DNA of 22,449 nt, taken from contig JAYMSP010002802.1 in assembly GCA_036897095.1 (NCBI GenBank), positions 1 to 22,449 of the forward strand, read 5' to 3'. Below the pieces are notes generated by a model that was given only the letters and a program-made list of their open reading frames with translations, did not search any database and was not told the DNA's origin. Both the position numbers and the translations under genes were made by a program. This DNA comes from Plantago elongata (lineage: Eukaryota; Streptophyta; Magnoliopsida; Lamiales; Plantaginaceae). Positions 18,621 to 22,449 of this stretch are shown here, piece after piece. The number at the start of each line of letters is the position of its first letter. Positions within the stretch are counted from its first letter, which is position 1.

Positions 18621-19290
18621 ATCTTTTTTTTTCTTAGACATGCTATCAGTTTCAGCTTTACCTCTAAGTTCATTTTCATACCAATCCTGGTCTTTTTGTC
18701 CGGATTCCCCTCAATGATCTGGATTTCTTTGAGGGTCTCATGGGGCTCGATCCGAATAGACTTGGGGAACTTGTGATCCAATGCTCCTACTCCGATTTCA
18801 GTCTTTGGAGGTTGTGTTGGGTTCAGAACCTTAGAAATCGAAAGTACCGGATTGACGGCTATGTTTGTGGATAGTATATAACATTCCTAAGCTTCTCGTA
18901 TATTGCCTAGTTCCTCTCCGACCCCATAAGGAGTGGGGAACTTGACTCGGTTGTGTAATGGAGACGAGATGGCTCGGAACTGATTAAGGCTTAGTCGTCC
19001 GAAGATAACATTATAGTTGAATGCCTAATGCACTACTAGGAACAATACAGTCCGAGTCACTCTCCTCGGAGGTGTTCCCATGCACACCTGTAGCTTAATG
19101 GTTCCGATGGGCGTGACAATCGCTTCTCCAAATCCAGATAGTGAAATGTTCACTCTACCGCACCTAATATCCCCCAAGTTCATCTGGTCAATGGTTCGCT
19201 TGGAGATAATATCCGAGGAGCTCCCCGTCTCCACCAACACCTTATTGACTTTGTATGTGGCAATGACTAGTGAAACTACCAAAGGAACGT
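18584..19290 (-). pseudogene. Protease and connector of element B, active-site residue changed
   Basis: The active-site segment reads VLVETGSSSDII, with Glu (codon 19229-19231) where element A and the family have Asp. The rest follows A closely (SKRTIDQMNLGDI, GFGEAIVTPIGTIKLQV). Stops lie at 19025-19027 (Lys in A) and 18887-18889 (TAG, Trp in A). The connector from about 18950 contains PHETLKEIQIIEGN and leads into RT. With the Asp changed, an active enzyme is unlikely. Confidence 0.8.
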
Positions 19291-21342
19291 TGGTGGGTCG
19301 GGTATCCCCTCCTCCGGGTGTTGGAGGCGGTATTTCAATGTCATCAAAGGAAATGATATGGACCCCCTCGGAGGCATTGGGTTCTGAACCAAATCACCAT
19401 TCTTGATATCTTGAGCAGTTCTCTCCCTAGCGTTTCGGCTATCTCCTCCACTCGGTCCTCCAGCTATAGCGTTGATAACTCCGCTATAGGGTAAATTCTC
19501 AAAGTCCCTATCTTCCGGATAATCATCATATCTTCTTGCTTCCGGAGGTGGAGTGTTCTTAGGAGGAGGTGGGAGTGCCATGGATTTGAGTCTCGGACTC
19601 CTATCATCCCTTCCGAGTAGGCTATGTTCTCCTTTGAAGTACGGGTCCTTCAATTGCCCGCTCCGGATCAACGTCTCAATTTTAGTCTTGAGTTGGATGC
19701 ATTTCTCAGTCGGATGCCCATTCTGTTTGTGAAAAGCACAATAAGCCTTTGCTTCCTTACCCTTTCTATTGTTCAAGAATGGTCTAGGTCATTGAATGTT
19801 CAGGTTCTTCTCTATCATTATCAATAAGATTTCCTCTCTTGGACGGTTCAAATGAATGTACTCGGCATATCTCCTAGGCGGAGTGCGCTCTCTTCGGGGT
19901 TCATGCTTCCCTCGAGTTTCCTTCCTCGAGTCGGATTTCCAGGTTTTAGGTGCATCTTGCCTGACTGGCTCCATAGCTTTCTTCTGTCCTGCCCTGATGG
20001 GGACATTCCTCCAGAACTCCATCCCATACAAGAAATGATCACAAATGTCTTCTAGCTGCTTCTCATTCAAAATCTCCTCCTCGGATAGTTTCTTCCAGAG
20101 GTCATGGTTGTTGGTGTTGGCACACAGGTGACGGACCCGTTCCTTAATATTGTGTGCCTCTACCTGTCGAACCTCCGAATTAAACATGTCTAGGAAGGTC
20201 TAAAGATCTTCATTCTCGGATTGAATGATGCCGACCAAATGTTCCACTGATCTTTTCCTTCTCTTAGACTTTTGGTATCTCTTCAAAAAGAGTGTTGATA
20301 CATCATCAAAAGATTTGACGGATCCAGAAGGCAAGCTAGTCCACCAGTCCATCACTTCCCCGATGAAAGTGGTGGAGAAATTGAGTGCCTTGAGGTTATC
20401 ATTCAACCCATTGGTATCCATATTTGACTCGTAACGGGTAAGATGGGTTGCATGACAACTATCCCCATAATAGCACTCAAGATTCGGAATGGTACATTCT
20501 GAAGGCTTTTTCTCTCTTCGGATTACTGCGCTCAATGGGTTCGGGACTTTGGTCATTACCTTCTCATGCTCATTCACCATCTTGATGAGCTTGGCCATTT
20601 CAATTTCCAATGCCTTCTGGTTGATAAAAGTTCGGGTGTTACTTTTCCCCTATCCTCGAATCCAACATAGTTTCGGGCAATTGTTCCGCACTGATATCAA
20701 CAACACTCTCTCATCCATGATCATCAGCTCTCCTCGAATTTAAGGTTATCCGGTCCGCCCTGGCTGGTTCGTCTCTAGTCCTTACAGGACTCCATTCTTA
20801 CTAGCCACAGGAGTTTGTTCTCTGATTGATCACATTACGGAGGTCACTATCTCGGATGACTTCCCCAATCCTTTGCCTCACTAGCCTCCTTTCGAGCCTC
20901 GATTGTGCAGGCTCGGCTAGCTCCGGAGCGGGTTGCGGAGGTGTTGGTTGGACATTGTTCGAACCTAGGCATATCCCTGGATGATATTCTGTAATAGTCC
21001 GAACTGGTTGTCATTCATCCCGAACTCATACGGAGATATGACAGTTCCATTCGGCAGAGTGAAATTCCTCCATACTGGTGGTCCGTACACTCCAAATGGA
21101 GGAGGCTGCAGGGTCAGAGGAACTTGGTCTCTTGTGGTGATATCCGGAGGAACCTCTTGTGAAGAAGCAGTAGAGGTACGTCCATCGCTGGGTCGGATTC
21201 TCCCACCTTGAGTGGTGCTCCGAGCTTCTACGGTTTTCAGTGTGGGAGGTCTACCTCGGGGACGTCTCACAGGAGTTCTAGCCGGAGGTGAAGCAATCCG
21301 AGTTAATCTTCTAAGTCTTGCCATTTCTTTGGAAGGGAACAA
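19276..21342 (-). pseudogene. gag: gag of element B (broken)
   Basis: The start is ATG at 21340-21342 (MARLRRLTRIASP), about 45 bp inside the primer-binding site. The first open part reaches 20965. Between 20965 and 20610 the homology is readable only by switching frames (PPQPAPELAEPAQ, INQRTNS). The capsid part (20610-20200) has NLECYYGDSC, MDWWTSLPSGS and FLKRYQKSKRRKR, ended by TAG at 20200-20202 (Arg in A). The next part (20187-19789) has a TGA at 19789-19791 where A has TGG. The C-H-H-C zinc-knuckle-like motif is YCAFHKQNGHPTEKC near 19740, and protease follows after a frame change near 19330. Confidence 0.87.
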
Positions 21343-21367
21343 AGAACTGACTTTTCGTTTGAATATC

Positions 21368-21386
21368 TCACAGACGGCGCAAATTA
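21368..21386 (-). other. Primer-binding region of element B
   Basis: On the - strand, directly after the LTR end, it reads taatttgcgccgtctgtga. The core GCGCCGTCTGTG resembles the primer sites of other Tat-lineage elements. I cannot name the tRNA with confidence from this sequence alone. Confidence 0.6.
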
Positions 21387-21836
21387 TGTTGAGGTAAAAG
21401 CCCCAACCCTCGGGTATAACAAAAAGCCAACTAAGTCCGCTAGATTAGGATCCGAATGCAGAGGTAATCTTTAACTTCAAGCTCTAAACACCTAGGATGT
21501 AACCCTGCACAAGTGACTAAAGTGGGGGATTAGAACCTTTAGATCCGGCTTGCCTACGATCAAGCCGGTTCATGAGACTTTACTCGAGAGTGATTATGAA
21601 TCGACTCTGTAAAAATGAAGGTCTAAAGCTTATAGTCAAATAGAAGATCAAGGGAGCTTGTTGATTTACCTTGGGAAGTGTACACTTTTATAGAGATTAT
21701 TCCCCATTTAGGGGTAGACCTCTTGAATTGTGTCAAGTGTAGGGCTAAGATTAAGCCAACAAGGTTTAATTACACCCATGGACCATAGAATAGTCATAAC
21801 CCATCTTCCATTTGGACCTCAAGGCTAGATTAGCCA
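21387..21836 (-). repeat. 5' LTR of element B (450 bp)
   Basis: It matches the LTR of element A (5494-5944) end to end in opposite orientation. In LTR orientation it starts TGGCTAATCTAGCCTTGAG and ends CTTTTACCTCAACA. It is followed by the primer-binding region and gag, which makes it a 5' LTR. The TATA box is at 21685-21692. Without the 3' LTR its age cannot be estimated from LTR comparison. Confidence 0.87.
21685..21692 (-). promoter_or_regulatory. TATA box in the 5' LTR of element B
   Basis: On the - strand it reads TATAAAAG, about 145 bp into the LTR. This is the same place as the TATAAATAG of element A, so it is a plausible promoter for gag-pol of B. Confidence 0.6.
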
Positions 21837-22218
21837 TTTTGTAGGATCTTTGAGGGGATCTTCGTCCTCTTGTTTGAGAAGACATTCGAGGGGAATGTTC
21901 CGGATCATGACGTCCGTAACTTGTCACTCCCTCGCCTACTGACGTGCTATCATCTGCCATACTTGATTCTCTTTTAGGTCTAAATATAGACTCATATGTG
22001 TTAGTGGTCTGGACCTGCTTCCTTTCGGATATAGCACTTTGGTCCAGATATCCTATCATGGTATTCTTGTATGTCTTTGTCTGGTTTGACCTTCGGATGG
22101 CCTTTGGCTCGGGATCCCGTACTCGGATCCTTGAGGCCATGTCCATGTAATACCGTGATGTCTTAGGATCCAATCGTGAGACATCAAAATAATGGATTGG
22201 ACATATTCCCCGTATCAA
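21837..22218 (-). other. Open frame in the right flank, unknown, running into the LTR
   Basis: On the - strand a 150-codon frame begins with ATG at 22218 and runs to 21766, inside the LTR of element B. The part outside the LTR (about 127 codons) is rich in Arg, Ser, Thr and Lys (RDPEPKAIRRSNQTKTYKN, GRHDPEHSPRMSSQTRGRR). No domain is recognised. The codon style resembles gag of A and B. It may be a fragment of another element or gene into which B inserted, or chance. The true end cannot be the LTR stop if B inserted later. Confidence 0.3.
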
Positions 22219-22449
22219 CAGAATTAATATAATATAACCAAAAGTTACAATGGAAAAAAGGTACGAGCTGCAAATTGCGAGCTTTGTGGAGCTCCTTTAT
22301 TAGGCAATACAACCTTATCGTGAATTCGAGCTAGCTTCAAAAAAGTTGAAATGGAGTCTATTAAGCTAAGCTCAATTCAACTCTTTTCAATTTACATACC
22401 TAGTTTGAGAATGACCTAATAATTAGAATTTGTGTACACTATATTGACT
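22219..22449. other. Right flank, no gene seen
   Basis: AT-rich sequence without a supported gene. The pair GAGCT occurs several times (gtacgagctg, gcgagcttt, ggagctcc, tcgagctagc), a pattern seen in many plant repeats, but I cannot assign it. Confidence 0.4.

Larger units (their letters stand above)
15281..21836 (-). mobile_element. Element B: Tat-lineage Ty3/gypsy LTR retrotransposon, 3' LTR missing
   Basis: The order on the - strand is LTR (21387-21836), primer-binding site, gag, protease, RT, a remnant of the second RNase H, integrase ending at 16887, and an open frame on the opposite strand (15600-16361). Gag, protease, RT and integrase resemble element A closely. Internal deletions removed the RT active site to the middle of the second RNase H, and part of the integrase core. 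No copy of the LTR is found before 15600. The left end at 15281 is where similarity of the neighbouring element C stops, and it is an assumption that all of 15281-15599 belongs to B. Confidence 0.85.

Overview
The window looks like repeat-rich plant nuclear DNA, probably from a flowering plant. It is built almost entirely from three decayed Ty3/gypsy LTR retrotransposons with short flanks between them. I see no convincing host gene, rRNA, tRNA gene or CRISPR array. The plant assignment rests on two lineages: a chromovirus with a C-terminal chromodomain and an initiator-Met-type primer site (Tekay/Del-like), and Tat-lineage elements that carry a second, archaeal-type RNase H. The species cannot be told from the sequence.

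Layout. (1) About 111-5944, + strand: element A, a Tat-lineage copy with gag, protease, RT, RNase H, second RNase H and the first part of integrase, followed directly by a 451-bp LTR. Its 5' LTR is missing, and the end of integrase and everything after it are deleted. (2) 5945-6098: unassigned spacer. (3) 6099-15280, - strand: element C, a chromovirus with a complete 2.39-kb 3' LTR (6099-8492), polypurine tract, pol with chromodomain, gag, a degenerate extra reading frame upstream of gag, a compound microsatellite in the leader, a primer-binding site, and a truncated 5' LTR (14146-15280) that has lost its promoter part. (4) 15281-21836, - strand: element B, a second member of the Tat family of A. 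Its 5' LTR is at 21387-21836, gag-pol runs leftward to 16887, and a 253-codon open frame lies on the opposite strand (15600-16361) downstream of integrase. Its 3' LTR is missing. (5) 21837-22449: flank with one 150-codon open frame of unknown nature that runs into the LTR.

How the parts work together. In each element gag would form the particle. Protease, RT, RNase H and integrase would process it, copy the RNA and insert the DNA. The LTRs would supply promoter and polyadenylation signals. None of the three can do this now: all carry stops and frameshifts, A and B lack parts of the integrase core, B lacks the RT active-site region, and C has substitutions at two RT catalytic aspartates. Many of the stops are C-to-T or G-to-A changes, as expected from deamination of methylated cytosine in silenced elements. 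The two most interesting items are the unbroken antisense frame of element B and the decayed extra frame upstream of gag in element C.
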